Assembly: GCA_014058105.1 (NCBI GenBank)
Contig: JACGCM010002568.1
Span: 1,240,001-1,304,000 of the forward strand
Reading direction: 5' to 3'
DNA: 64,000 bases
From: Kingdonia uniflora
Taxonomy: Eukaryota; Streptophyta; Magnoliopsida; Ranunculales; Circaeasteraceae
A model generated the notes under the pieces. That model was not told the DNA's origin, searched no databases, and saw only the letters and a list, made by a program, of their open reading frames with translations. The position numbers and the translations under genes were made by a program. This document shows, one piece after another, positions 20,125 through 33,480 of this stretch (positions are counted from its first letter, which is position 1; the number at the start of each line of letters is the position of its first letter).

Positions 20125-23100
20125 TGCAAAGAGCTGACTGGGACATTGATTACATGGCAATAATGAAATAGATAATCTTAATTTCCTAACTGTTTCTCTT
20201 CCCTTCTACAACTTAACAGTCTTAACTCAAATCACTACACTTTTACATCTTCGTAACTAATTGGCAATTCTCCGCAGAGATTCGGAGATCAATGATATCT
20301 CTTCTTCAGCATCTTCATCTCTCTCTCTCTTTGAAGATAAATTCTTAACCTTTGACAATGAACCATACTCGGCGTATTCAATTGATTGTACTGGCCATGT
20401 AGGATTTTCCCTCATAAAATCCAGTCTATCTTATGCCGGTTAGCTCTCTATCTTCTTTTATTCAATCCATTGAATTTTCAAAATTGTTCTCTACTTTGAT
20501 TAATGAATGCATGGATTCTAAATCAGATGAATGGTAAGCAATTGAGTTTTTGTTTGGGTTATAATAAATTCAAACCCAACTTTAGGCCTCTAATTTCATC
20601 TTAATTTCATATCAACCAATTGCAAAATTTTCATGGAATCAATTACAGGAATTTTATACGCCAAAAAAATGTCTGGTATGCTCTCTCTTTATATTTCCAA
20701 TTTTTTGCAAGTTCTCTCATCTCTTCTCTATGATTTTATTTATGTTTAGAACGTGATAAGCACTTTAGATAGGCTTATTCCCCCTTTTCTTGCCTTGATT
20801 TTGTGGTTTGTTCTGATTATAAAGTTGGCCAATTCACACTTGAAGGTAAAGTTTCAAAATTTAATTTCATTAAGGTTAATCATGTACTCCCCTCTAAACT
20901 GCCTAACATGGCGATTAGCAAGAAACTCATAATTCTCTCTATAATACAGCTTTTGAGGAGCAATTTGGTTATCTGAAGCTATGTTCGTTGGTTCCGTTTG
21001 GATACTATCTTCACCTTGAAATCTTCAATAGGTAGTCAAGAGTATTCCCTTTAAATTTATTGATTAATATTTTATTGCTTGCTTAGATAAAAGTTTATGT
21101 ACTTTCCAACCTTGCATTTAATATACTAATAACTACTCTCTCTCTGCATATTCTTCATGTAAAATGCCGATGTCATTCTCATTATCTATTGGATGAATTT
21201 GAAGATTTTCTTGAATTGTATAATAAATCTATTTGTTTGGGTTATTTTGCATTCTAGGTTTGTTTTAGCCAATTTCTAAATCTGTATGAATTTTTATAAG
21301 AAATATCAAAGCTTATAGACTGTTAAGAGTGGTCTTGAACCCCATCAGAATTATGGACATTTTTTTCACTTCATTTGGAGTTGATATGGTCCGTTCTATA
21401 CATAATATGATGTGCCCCAGTCTGATCTAGAGCTACATGGAATATGCTACTACGAAAATCACTGAGGTCTTTCTTCTTCTTTATTTCCCTCTTTTTTAAT
21501 AGTTTGCTTTTCTTTAGTAGTTTTCAATGATTCTTTAGTGGCAGCGATTGTCCTGCATGGCATCGTTTGTCATACGTGGCGTGTAAGCATTAAAAAATAA
21601 AAATGTTACAACCTTTATAACATACTTAAGTAATAATTAAAAACCAAAGGTAACTTAGTCAGATGACGTTTATGAGAACTTCTTATTTTCTTATGAAGAA
21701 TGACTCTTCTCTTTCCCTCAAATAGTTTCTTCCCATTCTTTACTAAAGAAGCATCTCTTTCAATCCCATGGAAATGATGGCATCAGTTTCTCTCTTACTA
21801 ATTGTACCATTAATTCAGGAAAACGCATACCTATCAATGAGTCATTTTGCTTTGTTGAATCAATCTCTTCCTCTCTCTCTATAATACCAATTGAATGGAG
21901 AAATTCGAAGCTAAGGTATTTCTTGAGTTCAATTTTCTGATTCTAAGCATGCATCTTCATTTTTCAATTACATGCTCTTAAAATAAGGGATGCATCTCTA
22001 GGTCTATTTCAAGGCCAGTTGTGCATTAGATTTGTCTTGCACATTGATGTTTTATTTATATACATCATTGCCAATCCATCTCTAATTTTCTGTGTGGCTC
22101 CATTGAATTTGATTGCTATAAACTCTCCTCTATCCCAGTGAGAAAAAAATAGATTATTTTAGTTCCATTTTATTTTTCATTAATTGGTACAAGTACTCTA
22201 TAGAAATTCTAGAGTTTCATACTTTCATTTTTATTTATTTTGTCTACCTTATCTCTATTTGATTGTGATTTTTGCAACTATTATTTTCAGGTGCTAATGT
22301 TTTATAGTTCCTCATTTTCAGGATTTCTTATGCTATTAGAGTGTAAAATCATTTAATTCATCTTTGGTAAGCTATTCGGATTTGGTTTGAGTTTCTTGTT
22401 TGTTTTTGGACCGCCCTACCTTCTATTTTATTTTTGCGGTAAGGAGCTATTATGCATCATCTTAAGGAGTCTAACTTTACTCCTATGAGAATTTTCGATG
22501 TATAGCATTTCTTCTTCCTCATCACAATGCTGTTAGTTGTTTTCTTGTGTTTACAATGGTTCTTTTGTATTATTTCCATATTCCATTACCTATAGTCGTG
22601 GGTTGTAATCCTCCCAAAGTCACGAGATTGCTTTCTATATGAATTGCCTACATTTTCAAAGGGACAAACCGAGGAGATATTTTTCCTTGGGATAAAGAGG
22701 GTCATCTGTTGAACTAGGATAAAGCGTGAATTGAGGAAGAAAATATCAAAGAGTCAGTTCGGTGCCATGTAAAAATTCATGGATTAATTTGGTATTTCTT
22801 CAAAGATCTATGGGTAATGTTGTCAACATAACTTAGACTAATTTATTATTTCTTTTATCTGCAATCATTTTGTCTTCGTTTATCTATAGACTCCATCTCT
22901 TCAACTCCTATCTTTTTGTTTTTCTGTAACTCCTATCTCTTCAGCCATTTTCTAAACCCTATCTCCATCAAACTTATGAATGGAGTTGAAATTAAATACG
23001 TGTTCACGACCATGTCTTCCTAAATTCTACTCCTTAAGCCTCTATTTCTTTCTGACAATTGATCTCTCTCTCTCTCTTTCTCTGGACAAGAAATTTCAGC

Positions 23101-25630
23101 AATGCCATATCCAAACCTTAATCGATTGACTAAAAACAACTTTGGTCGATTGGGTTAAATTATGATGGATTGGGTTGTGGTTTGATAGATTAATCAACCA
23201 ATTAAGTTTTACATTGAGCTGATTTAATTTTTTTTGTAGGTCTGGTTGATGAATACAAGGAATAGTATTGACTCGAAGTTTCTTGAATGGTAAGCAGTTC
23301 CCTTGAAAATTTTATTTAGGTCTTCTAACAATTTTCATTAATAATTCTTCTTAAAATTTTAATTGTAACTAATGATTCTATTGGAATTAGTTACAAAAAT
23401 TTTGAAGCGAAAATAAAATAAAATTCAGGTATATTCTCTTTATCTCTACTACCGTTGTAAGAACTTTATATACAAATCGGTTCTTTCTCATCTCTAGATA
23501 GTAGATATCAATGAAAAAATAGAAGAAAACCCATGCTTACAAGTGAACCTTTCTGAGCAGTCAATAATCTGTGCTAAACAATGGTGAGATTTCTATTATT
23601 GGAAAATATTATATACAATTGGCTTCTGATGTGGCATGCTGTATTTTGATTAGATATATCTAAGTTTCATATGGCTTGTGGAAAATTACCCGATGCAGTA
23701 TACGTTTAGTTATCTATGATTTTGAATTCCTTATTTATGTTAAGATTTTACTAATATACTGGAACATAATTACGGAAGGCTGGACATGTTAGTGAATAAT
23801 ATACTTTTGTTTTGCTTACATGTTAGTGAATAATATACTTTTGTTTTCATTGCTAGGTTTTGGACTTCTCAAATGTTTTGAGAAACCATTGCGCTCTTTG
23901 GTCCAAGAGAAATATTAGTAGTAGCCATACATGTATCAATTACAAATTAGTGTGGACTAACCATGGTTTTGCCACTCTGCTCAAATATGGATACATCTAG
24001 CATTTGGTTATTTATCAGTGCGAGTAACATAAGCAAGAACTCCTTAAAATACTTGGTTGCAAGGACATAGATATTTGGGCTATTCTGAGTGAATGAGGTT
24101 AAACATATTAGGCTTTAAATTTACAAGAATATGTTTAGAGAAACATCTGGAATTTGGCTTTAAATTTACATTTAGGTTTTTCTGTTCTTATTTAACAGAG
24201 TACTACTACCTTTTATTAACTTATTTTGCTTTTGTTTTTTTCATTGAGATCTTACTTAAATTGTATTGGTGCTACTTTTCCATGTTAAGCAACGCTATGT
24301 GTAGATATGAGTTTTATGTGTTTTCAAGAAAGCTAATAAAGTCATGTGCTTGTTTCAGTTAGTTATAGGTAAGGGAATGATGGGAAGCCTTGATTTTTAA
24401 ATGCACTATTTGGTCTAATATTTTACGTTTCTTTCATTTTATTTGTGTTTTATTTTCCTTCTAGATGATAGGTTGCCAAAGTAGAAGTAGTTCAAGATTA
24501 ATGTAAGGCATAAACGAAGGTTACCCAAGGTTTGAATTAGTTTATCTTAATTTTATCTTCTTTCAGTGTCCCTAGTATTTACCTATTTGCTAAGCCTCAT
24601 TTCCCCTTCCTTTTGTAGCTCACAATTATTGTATTTTAAGAACGTATTTCCTTTTAAACTTATAGGGTTCAATAATATCGTGACCCCACTGCGACTTTAA
24701 TCGTGCAATGACTATAAAGGTAATTACTATCTAATCATTTCCTTTTGAAGGTACTTCAATAAATTAATTCATTTTAAAAAGCGTCGTTTACGTGTTTCTA
24801 TAGGAGTCTTAAGAAATTTGTGTAATCTTTATCGTATACAATGCCACTAAACTTGGAGACAAGAACATTAGCGTTTGTGAAACCGAATATCGTAGGTTAA
24901 TGAAATTATTTCTATAGTTTTATAGTCTCTATCTGATGGAGAAAGTCTTATGTCAGGAGCATAGACTCATTAGCATTTTTGATATTTAAAGTTTCATTTC
25001 GGAAGGAAATTAAGAAATTTTGACCACCTGAGTGAGTTTCTAAATGTGTATATCGCTTCATACTACTGCTATTAACTTTGGAACTGAAAGGCATTTTTAA
25101 TTTATGCTTGGATATGTAACCCATATAACAGAACCGGCCTATAAAGTTGCTTCACAAGTCAGTCACGAGGAAGAAACTCCACCGTGTGCGGAAGGCTTTA
25201 AAAAATCAGGTGAACTTAAAATCCTTTTTTTTAGTGTCTTAACTTCATTTAAATGGAATGAAAAAAATGCAAGTGTACTATATCGGATAATGATGTCCTG
25301 ATAAAAATGATTCATTGCTCACATTAACGGGGATAGCCAGGATTTATTGACGAGTCAATATTAGCCATAGAAGTTGTAAGTTTAGATTAATTTTGTGTAA
25401 AGAATCTCTACAATCTTCACTGAGTTCGAATATAAGCAAGTTACTCATGGTTAACATAACTATTTTAGTCGATATATAGCATTTAGTCATCTATATTGAA
25501 AAATAATCACCATTGTTACTGGGGGTGTAAAAACTAACAATCCTAAAGTAGGTCCGAAATCCTAGCATTACCTATATTAAATCACATAAAGGCCCTTCAC
25601 AGATACCACATAGTCACAAATGCAATTTAA
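20125..25630. other. No complete gene; AT-rich DNA with CT-rich microsatellites
   Basis: Pyrimidine runs (CT)n occur near 20318-20331, 21868-21880 and 23066-23082. A weak coding-like stretch on the plus strand at 20270-20443 (SEINDISSSASSSLSLFEDK and on) has no known match. A stretch at 25119-25205 (TEPAYKVASQVSHEEETPP) could be an exon piece of the BMT5-like pseudogene that follows, but this is unproven. Confidence 0.35.
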
Positions 25631-25683
25631 TTGAATTCTACTCATTTTTGTGCTTTAATCATTAACCCTACTTTTACCTTAGA

Positions 25684-26310
25684 ATGGCAGCCAATAATGC
25701 ATTGGAGTAGTGATGCTCACTTGGAGGAGCTGAAGAGATTGGGATGCTTAATTCTACATGATATTGATGTTCATGTAATGGGAAGTGACCCTATTTTGAC
25801 GAGGATGAAGTTTGACATGATCATCTTCAACTTTCCCCATGCCGGCCATTTTCCATATTTATGCAAAAGGCACACAAAACTTATCAAGTAATAACTCCAT
25901 ATATTCAACAAACTTCTCTTATACTTGCCTTTGAATTGTTTAGTTTGCTAGAAATGATATTCCTTGATTTTTTTGGTGGAGTAAACAAAATGCATAAGGA
26001 GCTTTTGTCTTACTTCTTCAAGAATGCAAATGGATTGTTGAACGAAGATAAGGAAGTGCATGTTATACACAGGGAAGACTACCCTTATGATCATTGGAAA
26101 GTTACAAAATTAGCCAAATAAGAAGGGTTTCATCTATTTGAGAAAGTAGAATTTGAAAAGTCTGATTATCCGGGTTACCATAACAGGAGAGGTGGTGATA
26201 ATATGAGCAATTAGGCCTTTCCTTTAGGAAATAGTTTTAAGTTAAAATTTACCTTGCATGTCGGAGATGATGAACCTTGTGAAAGTAGCAGTGATGAAGA
26301 TGATTTGTGA
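25684..26310 (+). pseudogene. BMT5-like (DUF2431) plant methyltransferase-like gene fragment
   Basis: Exon 1 reads AHLEELKRLGCLILHDIDVH (from about 25710) and MKFDMIIFNFPHAGHFPYL to a GTAATA donor at 25888. The F-D-x-I-I-F-N-F-P-H-A-G block is the signature of the BMT5-like Rossmann domain, which in yeast Bmt5 methylates a uridine of 25S rRNA; the plant relatives are mostly uncharacterised. Exon 2 (25990-26310) reads MHKELLSYFFKNANGLLNED, EVHVIHREDYPYDHWKV and FEKSDYPGYHNRRGG, ending in an acidic tail SSSDEDDL. Two in-frame stops, TAA near 26119 and TAG near 26212, a lost acceptor and a missing N-terminal half with the SAM-binding GEGDFSFS motif make it a pseudogene. Confidence 0.82.
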
Positions 26311-27385
26311 AAAATCTTATCTGTACTTCGTCTTTAATTACTAGCCTGGGTGGGTTTAATATTTTCTTTTCAGATCACATGAAAAAATGAGCTGGTTTTT
26401 ATCTACACAAGCCTAACAATTTTGTTCAAGTGTTTTGTGTACTTGCAGGTCTTTCATGAATGCTTTTTCAATAACCTTAAAAGATGTATGAAGCATGTTT
26501 CAGTACTCCCATAAGGCTTATCACAACTCAAGGTACTCTAAACTTTGAGAGATGAGAATTGCGATTCCTTAACATGTAAGCCCGACAAATTGTAGCATCT
26601 TACCTCACTTTAGAGATTGGACATCAATGCATGTCATATCTTGGAGCCATGTTGCGAGAATGAAGTAGGAGAGGACTGGTGCATTATATCCCAAACATTT
26701 ATATTTATGGGATGGGGATCCAGTGAGAAACGTTTGCATATGCCAAAGATTCACAACTACTTTTGTAAGGTAAGAAATTCCGCTTTGTTTGAGTTTCAGT
26801 TTAAACTTGATATGATTTTCATGTTATCATTATACTAAGCTTTGTTACTATGTTTGGCAGCAATGACATCAGTGAGTTTCAAGTTATACTATGAGAAAAT
26901 GATCAAAGACCGGGCCAAGATTTATCAAGTAAACATTTCATGGACTTCGTACTTATTTGGGATCATTGGTTGGATATAAATGAGATAATTCTAACACTAT
27001 TCATTACCCATAATTGGTTGAATAGAAATGAAATAACTATCGCCCAAACTTCAAGTTAACAAAATTGAGTTGTATCTTTAAACTACCAGGGATAGCACAA
27101 CTCAAGTCACATGTCGCGTTCAACACTTCCTGGAGGAGCTCCAAAATTTGGATATATGGTGGTTAAAATCCTTAACGTGTATCCCCAATGAATTACACCA
27201 TCATATCTGTAGGTGTGTACAACAATGCTTTTCATTTTCATTACATCAGTTCCTGGCTCAAGACTCGGCAAGTGTATCCACTGGGTATTTGCTCGCCCTC
27301 CCTCTTTTATTATATCAGCAACCTGCAAAGATTTTTGTATAGGCTAATGCACCTTTTATTGCAGATTTTGCCTTATTAAATAATG
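26311..27385. other. No gene recognised
   Basis: A plus-strand 73-codon frame (26617-26838) and a minus-strand frame (27328-27107, [19 protein letters not shown] and on, preceded by a TTTGCAG acceptor-like motif) have some coding character but no family match. They may be further captured exons. Confidence 0.3.
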
Positions 27386-27390
27386 TTAAC

Positions 27391-30300
27391 TATAATGACC
27401 AGGATTATTTCTTTATTTAAATAAATAATTATGCATTTATATTATTTCCTTGACATTATGTATTGTGTTTCATCATTTTATGTAAGAATTTGTAGTATGG
27501 TTTTTAGACTTACCGACAGCGGGAAACATTAGAGCATCGTTTCACCCGTATGGGGCAGGTTATATTGTACCTATCGTAGTACCGTTCCATTGGATAACCA
27601 CACACATCTATTTTAAGGATTTGATTTGTAGAATTTTAACATAGAGTTGGGGAGAGTCTTTGGGAGATTGGAGGTTAGGCTGATTTTGGTTTAAATTGGA
27701 GAGAGTAGAGAGAGATGTTGATCAACCCACCTTCTCCAACTGAAAATTGTAGGTATATGGTTGTTCTTCTACCTTACTTTCATGCTTGATTGGATGAGTA
27801 TTTCACCCTTTTATATTGATTCTATTACCTTAGGATTTTGGGAGATCAAGTTGGGTTTAGAGAGAGGGAGTAAAGACGACTGTTCTCTGATCGGTTACTG
27901 CCGCCATTATTGCAGTTTGTGGTTCAGTTGCTGTGGCAGTTCATTGCTTGCGGCACAATTGGTTTGGGCTTAATCCTTTGATGGGTTTTAGTGTTCTTAT
28001 GTTGTACTAGAGGGAGGGAGAAGAGATAACTGTTGCGGTTCAGTTGCTGCTGTCCTTATGGCTGTTCTGTTTCAGTCGGAGCCGCCCTTATTGTTGCGGT
28101 TCTAGAGTACAGGGAAAGGGCTGCCTGTAATCGGCATTGTTGCTTTTCTATTTCAGTTGCTGCCTCCTTTATTTATGTTGTTCTAAGATGTGGAGAGGGG
28201 GTTGTTTTAACCATCTTCAATCACTGACTTGTCGTCATCCACTACCAATCGCAACTGCCTTTTTCAGCAAGTTATTCCCTGTTGCATTCATCTTGATAAT
28301 CTGATTTTTAGTTAAGTAAAACCCTCTTTCTTGTTTGGTATTAGATTAGAGAAGATTTGAAGAGTAATTATTACTATAAGTGATCGGTGTTTGATTCCTG
28401 AAGAGTTGTTTATCGTTGGGTTCAGAAGGTCTCAAATCTGTTTTTATCATTGATAAAGTTTTTTTATTAAAACCTTAGGTGCGGTTATAGACCTTAATCT
28501 TATCTCATTTTCCCATTCCTTTAAGAGTAATCAATGCTTGTTTTTTTCTTCATACTTGTGTTACACATTTGTTTACGTTTTTTAGCTGATTTTAGTCTTG
28601 ATCGGATGATGATATGTGTGGTTTATGAAAACTGTTTTCTGTTATTTAGTCTGATTTTTGAACTCCTGTGGCCATACATTGGGGTGAAGTTTGGCTCATC
28701 TAGGTTTAGATATAGCGAGTATTTTGTCGGATGTGTTGTTGGCCTGAGTTGTTATCTGATGAGGATTTGGGTATTACTAAGAATGTTGGGTGATTGTAAG
28801 GAGATGTAGATGCTTCCTTGTTTGATTTTCAATATTGAGGTGCTTGGTTGTTTCACATTTGATGTTTCTGGAGTTATGCTTGCTCAGTTAAAATTGTGGA
28901 GGTTAAAGAAGTGTTGTGTTTCTTTGTACAAGAGCAGGGTACTTTTGATTTTCTTATTATTTTATGTGGAGCTGTAGTAGAGATTAGTGTGCTTCAGTAA
29001 TGTTTTGCTAATGGCTTTCCTTTCTGATTGGTTTAGTTATTCTTATAAGTTAGGCTATCTCTAAATCGTTTATACTAGGGTTTTAGCGGTGAAGTGTTAC
29101 TTGGCTAGTGGATTGATTTGGATCAATTAGTCCACGATATACCGTTGTTGGAGTTTTGAGTTATTTTCTTGGATTGATTCATCTTGAGCATTGCTTCAGG
29201 CGAGTTTACTCTCCCTTAATATCTAAGCTCTTTTATTGATTAACAATGTTAATAGTATTCACTTGATTTTAGTTATTGATATTAGGTTACTCACATTGTA
29301 TATGACTTGGTTATTCGAAATGGCGTTCTTGACATGTTTTAGATTATGATTAATTAATCCGAGTATCTTATGTTCATGCTTAAGAGGAACATAGATGTAG
29401 AAATAACAAATTGTGATTTAGCTACAAGATAGAACCTTGTAAGTTATAGATCGTCATATCCTTAGTTATGTAGATACGATGATTTTGCATCGTTATTATA
29501 TGAGTATGGAATTGTCGGCTGTTCATTTGGGTACCTAATCTGATCCTTGACTAGAGTAATTAGGTTCAACAGTTAGTATATATAGATATATAGATGTTAT
29601 CCCCGTGGTTTAGCCACTATTAAATAGAATACAGTTTAAACATTATAGTTATCACTTTGTAGTCAAAACAACTTTGGTAGTTTAGTTTCCTAGACATATG
29701 ATAATGGGATTAGGCACTGTCTATTTGGGTTTGTCAACGTTATCCTCGTGGCTTTGTCCTTGGATATTAATAACGTAGTAAGATCCTCATATATGGCTCT
29801 TGGTTCTATGCCAAGTCGCTTGGACGGTATAGCTTTCATAAGACACGATATTTGGTTTTGAGCTTGTCCACTTAGAGTTTATTATCTTAATTAGTCTTAG
29901 TATTATTTTAGGCGTACTCTGTGTTCTTGTGGCTTTATCCTTGAGCACTGTCGCTGATTCGGCAGTTGATACGAGAACGTTGGGTTCTGTTATAGAGTGT
30001 GGTTTATGTTTCGTTTTACTTTGGATGAGAAAGTAACGAGGTCTATGAACACTGTTAATATTGGATTGTTTAGCTGTTTGTTGTGAACAGGCAGTTTATC
30101 TTAAGTATATAGTTAATTGTTGGTGTTAAGCATCTGATAGTTTTCTTTAGGATTATTGACTCCTCGTGCTGTGATTCTTAACGTCCTAATGTTTCATCGA
30201 GCTTGTAGAGCTATTCTGTTAAGCCTCTTTTTACTTCATTGTTAGTTTTAGGATTTATTCTTATTTGAGCATTCTCGTTGCTTTGTCCTTGAGTGCCAAG

Positions 30301-31539
30301 TTGTTATTCAATGTCTGTACTGTCACCATTGATGTTGGAGCCTAGTGGGATTCCTGTCCATCGGTTTTGAAGACTTAAGTCATGGCCGTTTAAGAGTTGA
30401 GATTGTAACTCTGTTCTTTGGGAATGTTGACTACTTGTTGGAGACATGTAGGTTATCCCATGTGCACTAGCCTGTGTTGACTATTATTGTGCACAAGCAA
30501 TTGATAGTAATCATGTCTGCATTAGGAAATCATAGAGATTCCTTAAGTTGATTTCTTTGATAATGAGGTCGGATACATAAACCAACTCTAAATCGGCTAA
30601 CCCCCAATAGGTTACTTGGATTCTTATCTCGGGTTAAAATAGTAGTTGATTTTGGGCAGGTTACTATCATAACTATTTTACTCATCCTGGAGTGTGGGAT
30701 GGTATGAGACAACTCTCCTTTGGTACCCATCTTATCCTCCATGAGGTTGAAATTCCTTGAAATTAAAATAAAGCTAGGACACTAAGCTCCTTGGGTTGAA
30801 ATACCCAGAACACTCTGATCAAGTATAATATCCTTAGCGTGGTCGAGCTTGAAAAAATTGAACCCCTTATATCCAATAATGATCTCTTTAAATGTCTGAG
30901 TCATACGCTAGCGGTTGATCAACCAAATTATAGGGCGATTCTTCTCAGCGACTCTATTTAACTCGTAGTATAGTTTATAGTCTTAGTATTCCTTTGCATT
31001 TGATATTTTAGTTTTATAGATTTATTTGGTTTGTTGTACATCACGATTAGACATCTTTATTAACATATATCATATTTTCATTTGTAAATTCATATATCTA
31101 ATTATTACTATTATCATCTCGTTGGTCGGTATAATTGTTCAACTATTTTGGGAAGTTTGTGAGCCGTGGTTTGCTCACACTCTCAATATAAACATTTCAG
31201 ATCTAGAGATGTAGCGGTTGTGGTTGAGCGATCCTGTTGAAGAGCTAAAGCTAAAGGCTTGACTCTCTGTTATTATTCTGGATCACATATTATGATGCCT
31301 TGGGAGAGTTTAGATTCTTGAGATGGTTGTCTATCACCTGTTGAGGTTTGTGAAATTTTTAGTATAGTTATTGTTATTCTTTTCTTCTGCTGTTGTTTTA
31401 TTCTTATTACTCTGTATTGTGCATCAATAGATTATCGAGCTTAACTTTATTTTTTGCTTGGTTATCATTGGGGACCTGTCCGTCCTCGAATTTCAGTAAT
31501 TGGTTTGGTATACTTATTATTGGAATTTGGGACGTGACA
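27391..31539 (+). repeat. 5' LTR of the LARD-like element
   Basis: Starts TATAATGACC where the 3' LTR has TGTAATGATC (TG changed to TA) and ends GGGACGTGACA. 4149 bp. It contains four spaced copies of a TCGTGGCTTTGTCCTTGAG-like word (about 29601, 29741, 29924, 30271), the GTGAGC hairpin (31159-31178) and the 3' hairpin (31430-31466). Open frames within it are not conserved between the LTRs and are taken as chance. Confidence 0.88.
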
Positions 31540-31543
31540 AATT

Positions 31544-31555
31544 TGGTATCAGAGT
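31544..31555 (+). other. Primer binding site (initiator tRNA-Met) of the LARD-like element
   Basis: TGGTATCAGAGT, one terminal mismatch to the standard TGGTATCAGAGC, four bases after the LTR end. Confidence 0.88.
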
Positions 31556-32423
31556 GAAGGTTAACTCCTATCTCTGTTTCTTGTACTCATAGGTTGAGTA
31601 ATTCTTTAGAGCGAGTTAGGATGGTTTCTTGGTATCTCGTGTCTTTTATCGCTTGTTTGGTTATAGAGTTAATCTCTTGAGACCTTATGCGTATAGGATT
31701 CTATCATAGATTTAACGTGTAGGCTTTTGCCATTGATTTAGAGGAATAAAGATGTTTATCTTAAATCCTTAGAATGGTAGTTGATTTGTTCCATAATCCT
31801 TAGTAGTGACTCATATTGTTATACGCTTCTAGCGGTCAGAGTTGGTCTTGATTTGGAGTTTAGTTTCTAAGTTGGCTTTATTTTTTGGTATATGGGTTCA
31901 GTATTAGATTTGTGCAGATTGTTGCTATGGATAGTAATGTTATAAGACTTGATATTTGCTATCTAGATTAGAGATTATAGAACTTTAAGTTGGGTTTCGA
32001 TTGCATAGTAGTTTGTATTTTGATAATTATATTATATTTTTTCTTTTAGCCTTGTGAATGTGGCTACAAGTTTAGCACCGTGGGTCAGCATCATGTTGCT
32101 TGTGAACTGTATGTGGGAAAGGTGATCAGGTTGGTGGCTTGTAGAGATAGTTGGTTTCCCTGTTCAGTTTTGGTATTAGGCTTTGATTTTAAGTTTGTGA
32201 TCTTGCACTTTATGGATAACGTCATGCTTGCCGATGTTGTGGTTTTAACATGTTTCCAGTTTAACAATTCACTTGTAGAGTTTTTGGCATCTGCTATTAA
32301 TCGAGTCTAGATCGATCTGGTTATTTAAATTAGTTTTTACATTTAGTCAATTCAATGACTATTATGAGAGACAAATTCTTGGACAGTTGGTATTATAGCT
32401 TTATTAGCCATATATATATACTA
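31556..32423 (+). other. Non-coding left interior of the LARD-like element
   Basis: No gag-like or other known domain. The 76-codon frame at 32080-32310 has no recognised motif and no sign of a capsid fold. Confidence 0.45.
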
Positions 32424-33249
32424 GGCTGGTAGTAATTTTTTTTTTTGGAAAGCAAGCAATTAAATAAAAAAACCAAATTACAAGGGTGGGGACAACCTCT
32501 TCCTCTCAAGAGCACACGAGAGGAACAAGGAGCCTTGCACCTAATAAAAAAAATGTGCAATGCAATTAATGTACTCTAAGATGTGCTTTATTATTCTTAT
32601 CATCTTGCACTTGTAGCTTTAACTCTTCTGGAAAATCTGCAAACTTTAGCTCGTGGAGCCCAATCTCAGTCCTTAGTTTAGCTATAATAGAAGTGTAATG
32701 ACCCCGATTTTTACTTCCTAATTATAGCTATTAGTATGCTCATTGTTACAATACTCTGAATATTCCTATTCATTTTCACTTATGCATATTCATTATCCGC
32801 ATTACATTCTGCATATATTCCTCATTTACTCCTTCATCCATTATGCATCCATTTATTTCCTTTAGGTGGTTATGTCCTTAGATTCCCTTTTGTGGTTTTA
32901 GCAGTTCGGAGGTGATTCAGAGGTAGAGGTGGCATTGTGGTCTTGGAAACCCATAGGAAGTTTGATATTGATGTTTTATTGTTGTGTCTGTGATTTGGTG
33001 TGGTTCTGGTGAGCCGTTGGAGTGGCCGGTAGATTTCCGGGATCGCCCGAGGAAAATATTCTTTTTTTGGGGCTTTGGCATTTCGGTGGACGTGAGGTGG
33101 TGGAGGTGGTGTTTTCACCTTGAGAAACTTTTGTTGAGTTAGTTGTAGGGTTTGTGTAGTTGTGGGGGTGGCCCGTGGTGTTTCCGGGGTGTCCTGGGTG
33201 GTCCGTGGGGTCTCCCGGGAAATACCTTAGCTTTTCTGGGAGTTCAGTT

Positions 33250-33480
33250 TCTGAACAGACCAGTTCTATTTCAACAAGACTTGGTTTGTTCGAACAGGAT
33301 CCTTCCTTGTATAGTAAGGTTGTCCTTGCCTCTTTCTGTTTGAACAAGATTTCAGTCTGTTCGAACAAGCTTGGTTCTGTTTGAACAGGATCTTGTCTGT
33401 TCGAACAGGATCCTTTCTCGAGCAGTTGCTTCCTTCCCTAGACTATTCTGTTTGAACAGGACTTTCCCTGTTCGAACAGT
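33250..33480. repeat. Array of CTGTTCGAACAG-type palindromes in the solo LTR
   Basis: At least seven copies of a TGTTYGAACA word lie within about 200 bp, alternating between the perfect palindrome CTGTTCGAACAG and the variant CTGTTTGAACAG, often followed by GATC. The array sits just upstream of the pyrimidine-rich leader, where the LTR promoter is expected. Confidence 0.85.

Noticed and set aside
24093..24362. 89-codon Phe/Tyr-rich open frame
   Set aside because: Typical of AT-rich random DNA; no membrane-protein family match and no start or splice context.
27107..27328. Minus-strand 73-codon frame as continuation of the mTERF gene
   Set aside because: No MTERF motif or Cys-rich tail; it reads differently from mTERF proteins, so it was left as unassigned sequence.
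32870..33368. Overlapping Pro/Thr/His-rich minus-strand frames
   Set aside because: Antisense to the LTR U3; low complexity from G/T-rich repeats; not kept in the chromovirus LTR.
33250..33480. Possible CRISPR-like array
   Set aside because: The repeats are 12-bp palindromes with irregular 10-40-base gaps inside a plant LTR; no direct-repeat/spacer regularity.
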